Assembly (NCBI GenBank): GCA_964628685.1
Contig: CAZVNM010000005.1
Span: forward strand, 186,001-250,000
DNA from: CALMEC01 sp964628685
Lineage (GTDB): Bacteria > Actinomycetota > Thermoleophilia > Miltoncostaeales > Miltoncostaeaceae
DNA length: 64,000 nucleotides
Direction: 5' to 3'
The stretch's first letter is position 1. Every line of letters starts with the position of its first letter. This document shows positions 24,148 through 33,105 of the stretch, piece after piece. The notes under the pieces are model-generated. The model was not told where the DNA came from and made no database searches. It saw nothing but the letters and a program-made list of their open reading frames with translations. The position numbers and the translations under genes were made by a program.

Positions 24148-24945
24148 TCAGGCGCTGGGCTCGGGCAGGGGGGCGTCGGGACCCCCACGGCGGCGCAGCG
24201 GTCCGCCGGCCGGATGCTCCCGGTAGACGAGCGCGGTGAGTCCCAGCGCCGTGAGGACGCAGACGGCACCGCCCACCCCGTCCAGCCAGTAGTGGTTGGC
24301 GGTCGCCATCACGGTCACCAGCATGGCCGCGGGCCACAGCCACCAGAGGAACCGCCACCGTGACCGCACCAGGAACATGAACGCCACGGCGTACAGGACG
24401 GTCTGTCCCACGTGCATCGAGGGCATGGCCGCGTACAGGTTGCGAAACGGCTCGAACCAGGAGAGCGTGCCGCCCAGCTCCACCGCCTCCTTCGTCGTGT
24501 CCTCCATTCCGATGTTCTCGATGAACCGCGGCGGGGCCAGCGGGTAGAGCCAGTACCCGACCACCGCCAGCAGGTTGGTGACCCAGAACCACGTGAAGAC
24601 GAACCGCAGCCGCGAGCGGCGGAAGAGGTACACCCACAGGAGGAACGTCGTGTACCCGGCGGTGTAGGCGATGGTGTAGAACCAGGTGCTCACGAAGCGA
24701 CCGCCCGGGATCGCGTGCACGATCTCCTGGACGTCCGGCTCGATGAACAGGCCGAGGGCGCGCTGGATGTCCATCACCTGGTCGGCGTGGTGGTACGGCG
24801 TGCGGTCGCCCGGGGCGGGGGCCACCAGGTCCCGCAACCACTCGTATGTGATGAAGAGTGCGAGGAACCCCAGGATGAGCCAGAGGATCCCCGGCCAGAT
24901 GCGGGTCGGGCGGTCGCGTGCGACGGGGGATGAGGTGACGGTCAC
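24148..24945 (-). CDS. PAP2-superfamily membrane phosphatase/transferase
   Basis: 265 residues with about six membrane segments. The PAP2_3 (Aur1/Ipt1-like) signature is visible: NLYAAMPSMHVGQTVLYAV, containing the catalytic His, and ANHYWLDGVGGA. Such enzymes hydrolyse or transfer phospholipid head groups at the outer face of the membrane. The GTG at 24943-24945 precedes a short Arg/Ser-rich cytoplasmic N-terminus and the first helix. The frame runs another 67 codons upstream but crosses the yajC promoter and start, so those codons are excluded. Confidence 0.8.
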   Translation of the reverse strand: MTVTSSPVARDRPTRIWPGILWLILGFLALFITYEWLRDLVAPAPGDRTPYHHADQVMDIQRALGLFIEPDVQEIVHAIPGGRFVSTWFYTIAYTAGYTTFLLWVYLFRRSRLRFVFTWFWVTNLLAVVGYWLYPLAPPRFIENIGMEDTTKEAVELGGTLSWFEPFRNLYAAMPSMHVGQTVLYAVAFMFLVRSRWRFLWWLWPAAMLVTVMATANHYWLDGVGGAVCVLTALGLTALVYREHPAGGPLRRRGGPDAPLPEPSA

Positions 24946-24995
24946 GGCGGGCCACCGTAGCAGCCCGCGGCCGCTGGATCCCCTGGTCCTTCTGC

Positions 24996-25001
24996 TAACG
25001 T
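24996..25001 (+). promoter_or_regulatory. -10 element for yajC-secDF
   Basis: TAACGT preceded by TG one base upstream (extended -10), about 38 nt before the yajC start, with GTGAGGA as ribosome-binding site. Confidence 0.45.
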
Positions 25002-25038
25002 CACTCGTCGCTTTTCCCCCGATCGTGAGGACCGAGAC

Positions 25039-25344
25039 TTGGAAGCTGCGTCGCCCATCATCCTGTTCGTGATGATCATCGGGTTCATGTGGTTCCTGGT
25101 CATCCGGCCGCAGCGCAGGCGCCAGGCGGAGCTCCAGTCGATCCACCAGGCCCTCAAGCCCGGTGACGAGGTCGTGACGATGGCCGGCATCTACGGCACG
25201 GTCACCGAGATCGAGGAGGGCGGGACCCTGCTGCTCGAGGTCTCCGAGGACACCGAGATCCGCGTCGCGACGGCGTCGGTCTCGGCGCTCGTCAAGGACG
25301 ACGCGGGGTTCTCGGCCGACGCGACGTCACCGACGGGCGTCTAG
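25039..25344 (+). CDS. yajC: Preprotein translocase subunit YajC
   Basis: 101 residues from a TTG start with GTGAGGA upstream. One membrane helix (IILFVMIIGFMWFLVI) is followed by RPQRRRQAE and the family motif LKPGDEVVTMAGIYGTVTEI. It associates with SecDF at the cytoplasmic membrane. Thirteen bases separate it from secDF. Confidence 0.93.
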   Translation: MEAASPIILFVMIIGFMWFLVIRPQRRRQAELQSIHQALKPGDEVVTMAGIYGTVTEIEEGGTLLLEVSEDTEIRVATASVSALVKDDAGFSADATSPTGV

Positions 25345-25357
25345 GGGCACCCGGCAC

Positions 25358-28315
25358 ATGAGCCTTCGCAAGCGGTCGCTGCTCTCGCTGCTGCTGGTCC
25401 TCGGGCTGGCGCTCGCGTCACTCGGGGTCATCCTCACCAAGCCGACGTTCCTGGGGCTCGACCTCCAGGGCGGCGCCGAGGTGATCCTCCAGGCCAGCGA
25501 CACGGCCGACGGCAAGGTGACGCCCGAGAACATGCGTCGCGCGGTCAACGTCATCAACAACCGCGTCAACCGGCTGGGTGTCGCCGAGCCGGAGATCCAG
25601 GTCCAGGGCAGCCGCAACATCCGGGTCGCCCTGCCCGGCATCGAGGACACCGCGGTCGTCGACGACCTCGTCAAGAGCGCACAGCTGCAGATCTATCCGT
25701 TCCAACAGACGCTGGTCGGATACGAGCGCTATCCGGGGCAGGGCATCCCGGTCGGTAAGAACCCGACGACGGACCTCTACACGCTCATCCAGCTGGCCAA
25801 CCAGACGCCGCCCGGCCAGGTGCGCGAGGGTGCCGAACCCAGCCACTACCTCTTCCGCAAGGACGCCGCCCACACGCTGGTGGCGGGTGTCGACGGCGGC
25901 CCGTACCCGACGCGCCAGAGCCTCCTGCGCCGCATGGCGACGGCGGACCAGACGATGCGGGCGGAGTACGCCCGGACCCCCAACGCCTTCGAGTGGCAGC
26001 AGATCCCCGCCGGCTTCGTGATCCTCACCGACGCCAGCGCCTCGGACCAGTCCTACGACCAGGCGACCCTGTGCGGTGAGCCCGGCGGCCAGTGCGTGCT
26101 GCTGCGCGACGAACCCGGCGCCAACGGGTCGGACCTGAGCGGCGCATCCATGGTGCTGGACCAGGTCAACCGTCCGGCGGTGGGCCTGCAGTTCACCGGC
26201 AAGGGGCAGGACCGCTTCGCCGAGCTCACCAAGCGCCTGGTGGACGACGCCCGCGCCGAGGCCCGTCCCCAGACCGACGAGGGTCGCTTCTACAACTTCG
26301 CGATCGCACTCGACGGTGTGATCATCTCGCGCCCGTACGTCAGCTACGTCGACAACCCGACGGGCATCGACTCGGACCGTGCCGAGATCTCCGGCGGCGG
26401 GTTCACCGAGGCGTCGGCCAAGCTCCTGGCCGACCAGATCTCGTCCGGTTCGATTCCGATCCGGCTCGACACCGCCAGCTCGTCCACGGTCGGTGCATCA
26501 CTGGGTGAGGACTCCCTACGACGCGGGCTCATCGCGGCCCTCGCCGGTGTCCTCATCGTCGTGGTCGGGCTGATCCTCTATTACCGCCTGCTGGGCGTCA
26601 TCGCCTCGAGCATCATCGTCGTCTACGGCCTCTACCTGTGGGCCATCGCGAAGCTCATCCCGGTGGCGCTCACGCTGCCGGGCATCGCCGGTGTGATCCT
26701 CACCGTCGGTGTCGCGGCCGACGCCAGCGTCGTCATCTTCGAACGCGTGCGCGAGGAGGTCCGGGAGGGGAGACCCGCCAGGACCGCCGTGCTGTCCGGA
26801 TATCGCCGCGGCATCAGCGCGATCATCGACGGCAACATCGTGACCCTGCTGACGGCGGTGTTCATCTTCCTGCTGTCCACGTCGGGTCCGCGCGGGTTCG
26901 CCCTCACACTGCTCATCGGTGTGCTCCTGGCGCTCTTCACCGCCATGATCGCCACGCCGGCCGCCCTGGGACTCCTGGTCGAGTCCCGCCTGTTCAAGAA
27001 CGAGAAGCTGGTCGGCCTCCACGCGCGCGAGCCGCGCTGGAAGATGGACGTGGTCGGCAAGTGGAAGTTCTGGCTGGGCATCTCGTTCCTGCCGCTGGTG
27101 GTGGGTCTCATCTGGGTCGGAACGCAGGGCTTCAACCTGGGCATCGACTTCACCGGCGGCAGCAAACAGAGCATCACCTTCACCGACCAGCCCTCGCAGG
27201 CCGGGCTCCGGACGACGGTGGCCGACGCCGGGTATCCCGACGCGAAGGTCACGACCTTCGATCGCACCCTCTCCGGCCAGCAGCGCACCGGATACGACAT
27301 CGAGACCCGGTCGATGACCAACCAGCAGGCCGACGACCTGCTACGTGCGGTCACGCGGGCGCATCCCGGCGCCGAGCGATTGGAGTTCACCAACGTCGGC
27401 GGCACCTTCGGGTCGGACGTCGTCCGAAACGCGATCTGGGCGATCCTGTTCTCGTTCCTTGCGGTCGTCGCGTATCTGACGCTCAGATTCGAGCTCAAGC
27501 TGGCGATCCCAGCCCTGATCTCGGTCGTCCACGTGGTGTGGTTCGCGGTGACGATCTATTCGATCACCGGCAAGGAGATCACCGCGGCGTCGGTCGCGGC
27601 GTTCCTCACCGTGCTCGGCTATTCGCTCTACGACGTGGTCATCGTGTTCGACCGCATCCGCGAGAACGAACCGCTCATGCGCGGCAGGCGCTACCGCGAC
27701 ATCGTCAACCGATCCCTGCACGAGACGCTGACGCGGTCGATCATCACCATGGTCTCGACCCTGCTGCCGATCCTCGCCCTCTACTGGTTCGGCGGCGAGA
27801 CCCTCTCGGACTTCTCGTTCGCGCTGCTCGTCGGAATCCTGACCGGTGGTATCTCGTCGCTGTTCGTCGCGGCGCCCATCGTCGGTCTCTGGAAGGAGAA
27901 GGAACCCGACCAGCAGAAGCTCCTGGCGCGCCAGCGCAAGCGGGCCGCCCGCGCGGCGCAGGTGGACGCCGACATCCTCGACGTCGGCGCGCTCCAGCGG
28001 GCCGAGGCGGCGATGGCGGGCGCCGAGACGGACCCCGCGGCCGCGAGCCTCGATCCGCTTCTGGCCGACCCGCCCTCGGTCGACCCGGTCATCGAGGCGA
28101 CGGACGAACTCGCCGCCCGCGACATCGACACCGACGAGGAGGACGTCGCCGAGGAGGCGCCGGCCCCCACCGCGTCGACGGATGCCACCGACGGGGAGGA
28201 CACCCCCGCGGGGCGGGACGGTGACGAGCCGCCGGCCAAGCCGAAGCCGCCGAAACCGCGGCCCGAGCACCGGCCGCGCCGCCACCAGAACGTCCAGCGC
28301 AAACGGCGTCGCTGA
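25358..28315 (+). CDS. secDF: Fused protein-export translocase SecDF with acidic C-terminal extension
   Basis: 985 residues. The SecD half (1 to about 555) has FLGLDLQGGAEVILQ, the large extracytoplasmic P1 domain and a six-helix RND-type membrane domain (GVAADASVVIFERVREE). The SecF half (about 560-870) starts KWKFWLGISF, then GIDFTGGS and YDVVIVFDRIRENE. SecDF uses the proton gradient to pull secreted proteins out of SecYEG. Many actinobacteria have separate secD and secF genes; here one frame covers both. The last ~110 residues are Asp/Glu/Ala-rich and end in a basic stretch (PRPEHRPRRHQNVQRKRRR), an unusual cytoplasmic tail that may touch ribosomes or nucleic acid (inference). Confidence 0.93.
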   Translation: MSLRKRSLLSLLLVLGLALASLGVILTKPTFLGLDLQGGAEVILQASDTADGKVTPENMRRAVNVINNRVNRLGVAEPEIQVQGSRNIRVALPGIEDTAVVDDLVKSAQLQIYPFQQTLVGYERYPGQGIPVGKNPTTDLYTLIQLANQTPPGQVREGAEPSHYLFRKDAAHTLVAGVDGGPYPTRQSLLRRMATADQTMRAEYARTPNAFEWQQIPAGFVILTDASASDQSYDQATLCGEPGGQCVLLRDEPGANGSDLSGASMVLDQVNRPAVGLQFTGKGQDRFAELTKRLVDDARAEARPQTDEGRFYNFAIALDGVIISRPYVSYVDNPTGIDSDRAEISGGGFTEASAKLLADQISSGSIPIRLDTASSSTVGASLGEDSLRRGLIAALAGVLIVVVGLILYYRLLGVIASSIIVVYGLYLWAIAKLIPVALTLPGIAGVILTVGVAADASVVIFERVREEVREGRPARTAVLSGYRRGISAIIDGNIVTLLTAVFIFLLSTSGPRGFALTLLIGVLLALFTAMIATPAALGLLVESRLFKNEKLVGLHAREPRWKMDVVGKWKFWLGISFLPLVVGLIWVGTQGFNLGIDFTGGSKQSITFTDQPSQAGLRTTVADAGYPDAKVTTFDRTLSGQQRTGYDIETRSMTNQQADDLLRAVTRAHPGAERLEFTNVGGTFGSDVVRNAIWAILFSFLAVVAYLTLRFELKLAIPALISVVHVVWFAVTIYSITGKEITAASVAAFLTVLGYSLYDVVIVFDRIRENEPLMRGRRYRDIVNRSLHETLTRSIITMVSTLLPILALYWFGGETLSDFSFALLVGILTGGISSLFVAAPIVGLWKEKEPDQQKLLARQRKRAARAAQVDADILDVGALQRAEAAMAGAETDPAAASLDPLLADPPSVDPVIEATDELAARDIDTDEEDVAEEAPAPTASTDATDGEDTPAGRDGDEPPAKPKPPKPRPEHRPRRHQNVQRKRRR

Positions 28316-28321
28316 AACGAC

Positions 28322-28349
28322 GATTGCGGTTGAAGGAACGCGCGCAATC
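28322..28349 (+). other. Hairpin just after secDF
   Basis: GATTGCG and CGCAATC enclose a 14-nt loop seven bases after the secDF stop. There is no T run, so at best it is a weak terminator or attenuator. Confidence 0.3.
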
Positions 28350-28367
28350 TGGTCGAACTGATCAGAC

Positions 28368-29474
28368 GTGCGCGTTCGACTGATCGTCTCAGCCGCGTTG
28401 GCCGCGGCGGCCACCTACTCGGCAATCATCCGAGAGGCCGCGCCCACGCTCTCACGCCGTCCCCATGGTGCGGGCGGCGAGGATGCCGGTCCACCGCCCG
28501 AGCCGGACACGCTCGTCGCGGCCGGCCGCATCACCCATGCGAACCCGGGGCCTGACGCCGGACCGGCGCCGGTCGCCGAGGCCGTCGCTCCCACCGTCGC
28601 GCGGGGGCGGACCGCCTCCGACCGGGCGGAGGACGACCCCATCAGCGTCCTCGCCCGCCAGATGCGTGAGCGGGGCGTCGCCGACCGCGCCCCCGACGTG
28701 CATGTGCACGCGCACGAGGACGTGATGGCGGAGTCCCCGTGGATCCGCCGGCGCACGCCGGCCGCGACCGCCGCGACCGCCGACGGTGCCGACATCCGCG
28801 ACGCCGGTCCGGTTGCCATCGCCGAACGTGAGGAGACCCGCGGCACTGTCGCATCGGGTCGGGGGGGAGCCACCGTGGACCGTTTGACGGAGGGGCGCAC
28901 GAGCCCGTTCACCTCGCGTGTGCGCGATCTCACCCGGATGACCGACCCCGCCGCGCCCGTCGCGACGCCCGCCGCCACCGGCGGTGACGAGGGGGACGCG
29001 ATCCCGACCACCCCGGTGGCCCGCACCGCGGCCACACCGCCCTGCGCCCTCATCGACCGCGTCGCCGCACGACGGGGTCGTCCGTCGCCGCCGCCCACGG
29101 GTCCCGCACCCGTCGTCCTGATCGGCTCGCGTCCGGCGCGCCGCCCCCGCACCGAGGAGCCCACGATGACCACGTCCGTCGCGACCCCGATCCCCGCACC
29201 GCTCACGCAGGGGCGCTTCTCGCTGCGCGCGGTCGCCGCGAGCGCCGGCGACATGACCCTGACGGCCGTCACGTTCGACCGTCCCATCGACGCCACGCTG
29301 CCGGTGGACGCCATCGACCTGGCGGTGGACTCCGCCACCAACATGGCCCGCGGCGGCCTGCGCGTCCTCGACGGCCGGGGCTTCGCACCCGACGAGGACG
29401 GCTTCGCGCTCATGCTGACCGCCGACGCGCCGGGCCCCTTCGCGGTGACCGGCACGTACCGCGTCAGCGCCTAG
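28368..29474 (+). CDS. Exported/anchored protein with shared C-terminal module, copy 1
   Basis: 368 residues, no known family. GTG start without a clear ribosome-binding site. A hydrophobic N-terminus (LIVSAALAAAATYSAII) may be a signal or anchor. Residues about 30-275 are low-complexity Ala/Pro/Thr/Arg sequence. The last ~90 residues form a compact, probably beta-rich module: GRFSLRAVAASAGDMTLTAV, AIDLAVDSATNMARGGLRVL, GFAPDEDGFALMLTADA and PFAVTGTYRVSA. The same module ends the next gene, so the pair arose by duplication with divergent linkers. Location after secDF may be chance. Confidence 0.6.
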   Translation: MRVRLIVSAALAAAATYSAIIREAAPTLSRRPHGAGGEDAGPPPEPDTLVAAGRITHANPGPDAGPAPVAEAVAPTVARGRTASDRAEDDPISVLARQMRERGVADRAPDVHVHAHEDVMAESPWIRRRTPAATAATADGADIRDAGPVAIAEREETRGTVASGRGGATVDRLTEGRTSPFTSRVRDLTRMTDPAAPVATPAATGGDEGDAIPTTPVARTAATPPCALIDRVAARRGRPSPPPTGPAPVVLIGSRPARRPRTEEPTMTTSVATPIPAPLTQGRFSLRAVAASAGDMTLTAVTFDRPIDATLPVDAIDLAVDSATNMARGGLRVLDGRGFAPDEDGFALMLTADAPGPFAVTGTYRVSA

Positions 29475-29618
29475 CGGTCCGTGGCCCGGGCGGAGCGCCG
29501 GGCGGCACCGACGGCGCGTCCCACCGCCGACTCAAGCCGACTCCGGTCCACGCCGATAGCGTGGAGGAGCGCCGCCACGCCTCCTGTCCGGCGGCTCCGA
29601 CCACGGGAGTGATTCACG

Positions 29619-32454
29619 ATGTCGTTCCTCACCGATCTGGGCATGCCTCAGCGTCTCGGCCTCGCCGGGCTCGTCGTGCTGCTCCTGGTGCTCCTCCTGG
29701 TGAAGCAACGCCAGTCGAAGGCCGGCGGCACGACTGACAAGCCCGCAAAGGCGCCAAAGCCCGCGAAGGCGGCCAAGGAGAAGCCGGCGAAGGCGAAGAA
29801 GGAGAAGGTCAAGAAGGAGCGCCCCAAGCGCGGTCGTCGCGGCGCCCCCGAGCCCGTGGCCGAGACCCCCGTGCCGCCGCCTCCGCCGATGCCCGCGGCG
29901 GCAGTGGCCGCCGACCCGATTCCGCCGGCGTCCGCCGACACCGGCTTCGCGGCACCCGTCGACGGTGCGGCCATCGCCCAGCCGGGCTGGCCGACCCCGG
30001 GTGCCGGATGGAACGATCAGACGGCGGGCTTCGCAGCCGAGCCGTCATACGAGACCCAGGCGCCGGCGATGCCGGCTGCGGACCCGGTCTTCGGCCAGCC
30101 GGAGGCGGCCGTCGATCCCGTGCACGGCGCCGTCGACCCCGGCTGGGCCGCACAGCCCGAGCAGTTCGACCCGGCAACCGGTTGGGCCGACCCGGCGGCC
30201 GCGCAGCCCGCCGCACAGGAGTGGGCGGCACCGGCCGAGCAGGCGTCCTGGGGCGAGGCCCCCGCGGACCCGGCGGCGTGGACCGGCGAGACGCCGGACG
30301 CCGCGGCCTGGGCCGATCAGCAGCCGCCCGCCGGTGAGTGGCAGGACCCGTCGGCCGCCCAGTGGGCCGACCCCGCGACCGGGGAGTGGACCGCGCAGCA
30401 GCCGGCCGCCGAGGGGGAGTGGGCACAGCCCGCCGATGCGACCGCGGGTTGGGCCGCGCCCGCCGCGGACGGTGCCGAGCAGTGGGCCGATCAGGCGCCC
30501 GCCCAGACCGATTGGGCGGCGGCGCCGGCACAGGACGCGGCGGAGTGGTCCTCCGAGGCGACCGAGTGGCCGACGCAGGATCAGGCGTGGGAGGGCGGCG
30601 AGTCCGCCGAGCAGGCCTGGAGCGCGACCCCGGATCAGACCGCCGAGTCCGGACAGGAGTGGAGCGCGGCGCCGGCCGACCCCGCCGCCGAGCCGGTGGC
30701 GCAGGACTGGGGTGCACCGCAGGATCAGGCGGCCGAGCCGGCGCCGCAGGAGTGGAGTGCGCCGGCCGAGCCCGCCGCCGAGACCTGGGACGCCGCCCAG
30801 CAGTGGTCGGAGGCCGATGCCGGCGAGCCGGCGGCCTGGGACGGTCAGGACGCCGCCGCGGCCCCCGCGCCCGAGGCCGACTGGAACGAGGCCCCCGCGG
30901 CCGCGACCCCGCCCGCGTGGGACGCCCAGACCGATGACGCCGCCACCGACTGGTCGGCCGACGACGCCGGCGCCGATGCGGCCACCGCATGGGAGCCCGT
31001 CGACGCACCCGAGCCCGCCGGCGCCGATGAGTTCTCCTTCGACGACTGGGACCGTGGCGCGGCCGACGCCGCCCAGACGCCTGAGGCCGAGCAGGATCAG
31101 GGGGCGGATGCACCCTTCGCATGGGATGCACCCGAGTCCGCGGACGGTGAGGCCGACGCGGCACCCGCACCGCTCGTGACCGCGGCCGAGGAGGTCGCGC
31201 CCGAGCCGATGGCCGACACGTTCGATCCGGACGCCGACGGCGCGTTCGCCCCCGTCGACGACGGCTTGGCGTCGGAGCCGGTGGCCGACGCGCTCGCACC
31301 GCAGGGTGAGGATGCGTTTGCGCTGCCGGGGCTGGACGCCGCCGAGCCGGTGGTGTCGGAGCCGGTGGCCGAGGCGTTCACGCCGCAGGACGACGATGCG
31401 TTCGCCCTCCCCGGGCTGGACGCCGCCGAGCCGGTGGTGTCGGAGCCGGTGGCCGAGGCGTTCACGCNNNNNNNNNNNNNNNNNNNNNNNNNNNNNNNNN
31501 NNNNNNNNNNNNNNNNNNNNNNNNNNNNNNNNNNNNNNNNNNNNNNNNNNNNNNNNNNNNNNNNNNNCGCAGGACGACGATGCGTTCGCCCTCCCCGGGC
31601 TGGACGCCGCCGCGCCCGAGCCGGTGGACGACGCCCTCGAACCGTCGTCGACCGCCGACGACCCCTTCCAACTGCCGGAGGTGCCGTTCGCGGCCCCGGT
31701 GGCGGACGCCGTCGGCATCAGCCCGTCGCAGATCGACACGCCGGCCTCCGACGAGGTCGACATCCCCATGGAGTTCGCACCGGTGACGGTGTCCGCACAG
31801 AAGGAGCCCGAATTGGCGCTGGACACGATGGACATGGACCACGCCGCCGAGGACCGCGTGCCGGCCTTCGATCTGCCGCACGTGGACGACCTGTCCCGCG
31901 TCGCGGACGAGGTCCGGGCGATCAACGGCACCGAGCCCGCCGCGGCCGCGATCGGCAACCCGCTGGAGCGCTGGGCGTCCATGACGCCGCCGGCCCCGCC
32001 ACGCGTCGAGCCGACCTCGCCCACCGAGCGCTGGGCCCGCATGCGTCCGGCGTCCGCCACGCCCGGCCCCGTCGAGGAGCGCACCGAGGCGACGCCCGCC
32101 GCACCGCCCACCTGGTGGGACGAGACGCAGCAGCCGGCCGCGGACGGCGCCCGTCGCGGACGCTTCGCCCTGGGCGGCAACGCCGTCCAGCCCGGCCACC
32201 AGGTCGTGAGCGGCGTCACGTACCGCTCCGAGGTGGTGCCGCCGCCGTCGCGCTGGCTCCTCGGTCCGGTCGCCGGGCCCGTGCCCGCCGGCACGCTGGT
32301 GCTGCAGGTCGAGGGCTGCGTCAACTGCACGCCGGACGACGTCGAGGTGCTGATGGACCAGGGGTTCGCGCCCACCAGCGAGGGCTTCACGCTCCGCCTG
32401 GCCGCCACCGCCGCCGGTTCGTTCGCCATGAGCGGCACGTTCGTCATCCACTGA
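29619..32454 (+). CDS. Membrane-anchored Trp/Glu/Ala-rich protein with shared C-terminal module, copy 2 (assembly gap inside)
   Basis: ATG with GGGAG upstream. A membrane helix (about 12-28) is followed by a Lys-rich stretch (KPAKAAKEKPAKAKKEKVKK), a long Ala/Glu/Pro/Gln linker with regularly spaced Trp (EWSAPAEPAAETWDAAQQW), 84-bp tandem repeats, and a C-terminal module: GRFALGGNAVQPG, GTLVLQVEGCVNCTPDDVEV, GFAPTSEGFTLRLAATAA and SFAMSGTFVIH. The module matches the end of the preceding gene. The 100-N gap at 31468-31567 throws the two parts into different frames. Removing the Ns gives 912 codons in one frame, so the break is artificial. The helix-plus-basic N-terminus suggests a cytoplasmic, membrane-tethered protein, opposite to what an exported linker would need. 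Function unknown. Confidence 0.7.
31299..31467 (+). repeat. 84-bp tandem repeats at the assembly gap
   Basis: A 28-residue unit (P-Q-DDDAFALPGLDAAEPVV then SEPVAEAFT) starts at 31299 (variant GEDAFALPG) and 31383. A third copy starts at 31467 where the Ns begin, and the sequence resumes at 31568 inside the same unit. Exactly one base (C) before the gap and CGCAG after it restore the unit, so the missing length should be zero or a multiple of 84 bp. Confidence 0.85.
31468..31567. other. Assembly gap of 100 N
   Basis: A run of exactly 100 N, the usual placeholder for a gap of unknown size. It falls inside the 84-bp tandem array, the likely cause of the break. Confidence 0.99.
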
Positions 32455-32458
32455 TCCA

Positions 32459-32492
32459 CGTGGGGGCGGGCGCGCATGTGCCCGCCCACACG
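32459..32492 (+). terminator. GC-rich hairpin after the repeat-bearing gene
   Basis: Arms CGTGGGGGCGGGC and GCCCGCCCACACG pair over 8 bp, one G-A mismatch and 4 more, with an 8-nt loop, five bases after the stop codon. There is no T run. Confidence 0.5.
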
Positions 32493-32590
32493 CAGCCTTG
32501 CGCATCCAAGTGTCGAGGACGGATGTGCGGCATCTCACACGTCGCGGCGCCGGTGGGCGTGAACCGTCATGGACCGGGCATATCCAGCCC

Positions 32591-33013
32591 ATGACGAAGC
32601 CACTCATGGTCCTGCTCCTCTGTCTCGCCGCCCTCGCGGGGGTCGCCGCCGGCTGCGGCTCCTCCGGTGACGAGGTGAAGACCGATGTCGAGAACGCCGC
32701 CACCGATGCCCGGGATGCCGTCACCTCCGCCGGAGGCGACGCTCGGGACGCGGTGACCTCGGCGGCGGATGATGCCGGCGACGCCGTGACCGACGCGGCC
32801 GACGACGTACGGACGGCCGCTGACGATGCCGACCTGCCCGACGTCGACTGGGACCGGTACGGGGAGAACGTCAGGGACGAGATCAACGCAATGGCCGACA
32901 AGGGCGACTGCGAGGGGCTTCGGACCAGGCTCACCGCGGTCGAGGCCAACGACACCGACCTGACCGAGTACATCAAGGCCAAGGTCGCCAGGGTCCCCTG
33001 CTCCATCGGGTGA
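32591..33013 (+). CDS. Small lipoprotein with 11-residue helical repeats
   Basis: 140 residues from the ATG at 32591. The signal sequence ends in a lipobox (VAAGC, Cys22). The mature N-terminus consists of repeats such as DARDAVTSAGGDARDAVTSA and DDAGDAVTDAADDVRTAADD, an Asp/Ala amphipathic-helix pattern seen in LEA/apolipoprotein-like proteins. It is followed by a short domain with two Cys (KGDCEGLRTRLTAVE and ARVPCSIG), which may form a disulfide. A lipid-anchored extracytoplasmic protein; function unknown. Codons upstream of 32591 are open but cross a probable terminator region. Confidence 0.65.
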   Translation: MTKPLMVLLLCLAALAGVAAGCGSSGDEVKTDVENAATDARDAVTSAGGDARDAVTSAADDAGDAVTDAADDVRTAADDADLPDVDWDRYGENVRDEINAMADKGDCEGLRTRLTAVEANDTDLTEYIKAKVARVPCSIG

Positions 33014-33091
33014 GGTGATCGGCGGGGTGCGGCGGCCGGTCCGTCCCACCCTCGACGGCCACGCGACGGGGATTCCCTCCGGGCGGTCAGC

Positions 33092-33097
33092 TAGCCT
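33092..33097 (+). promoter_or_regulatory. -10 hexamer of a leaderless promoter for aarF-recJ-rel
   Basis: TAGCCT ends eight nt before the ATG at 33106 and no ribosome-binding sequence lies between. Confidence 0.45.
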
Positions 33098-33105
33098 CGG
33101 GCCCG

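Noticed and set aside
28415..29455. Minus-strand frame of about 346 residues opposite the first shared-module gene
   Set aside because: Composition is Ser/Arg/Ala-rich without any motif. The plus-strand frame has a hydrophobic N-terminus and a C-terminal module repeated in the next gene, so it is the real one.
31299..31620. CRISPR-like regular repeats
   Set aside because: The 84-bp units encode protein in frame and have no unique spacers.
32455..32594. C-terminal extension of the repeat-bearing gene to 32594
   Set aside because: This reading arises only because the 100 Ns shift the frame. The correct frame ends at 32454.
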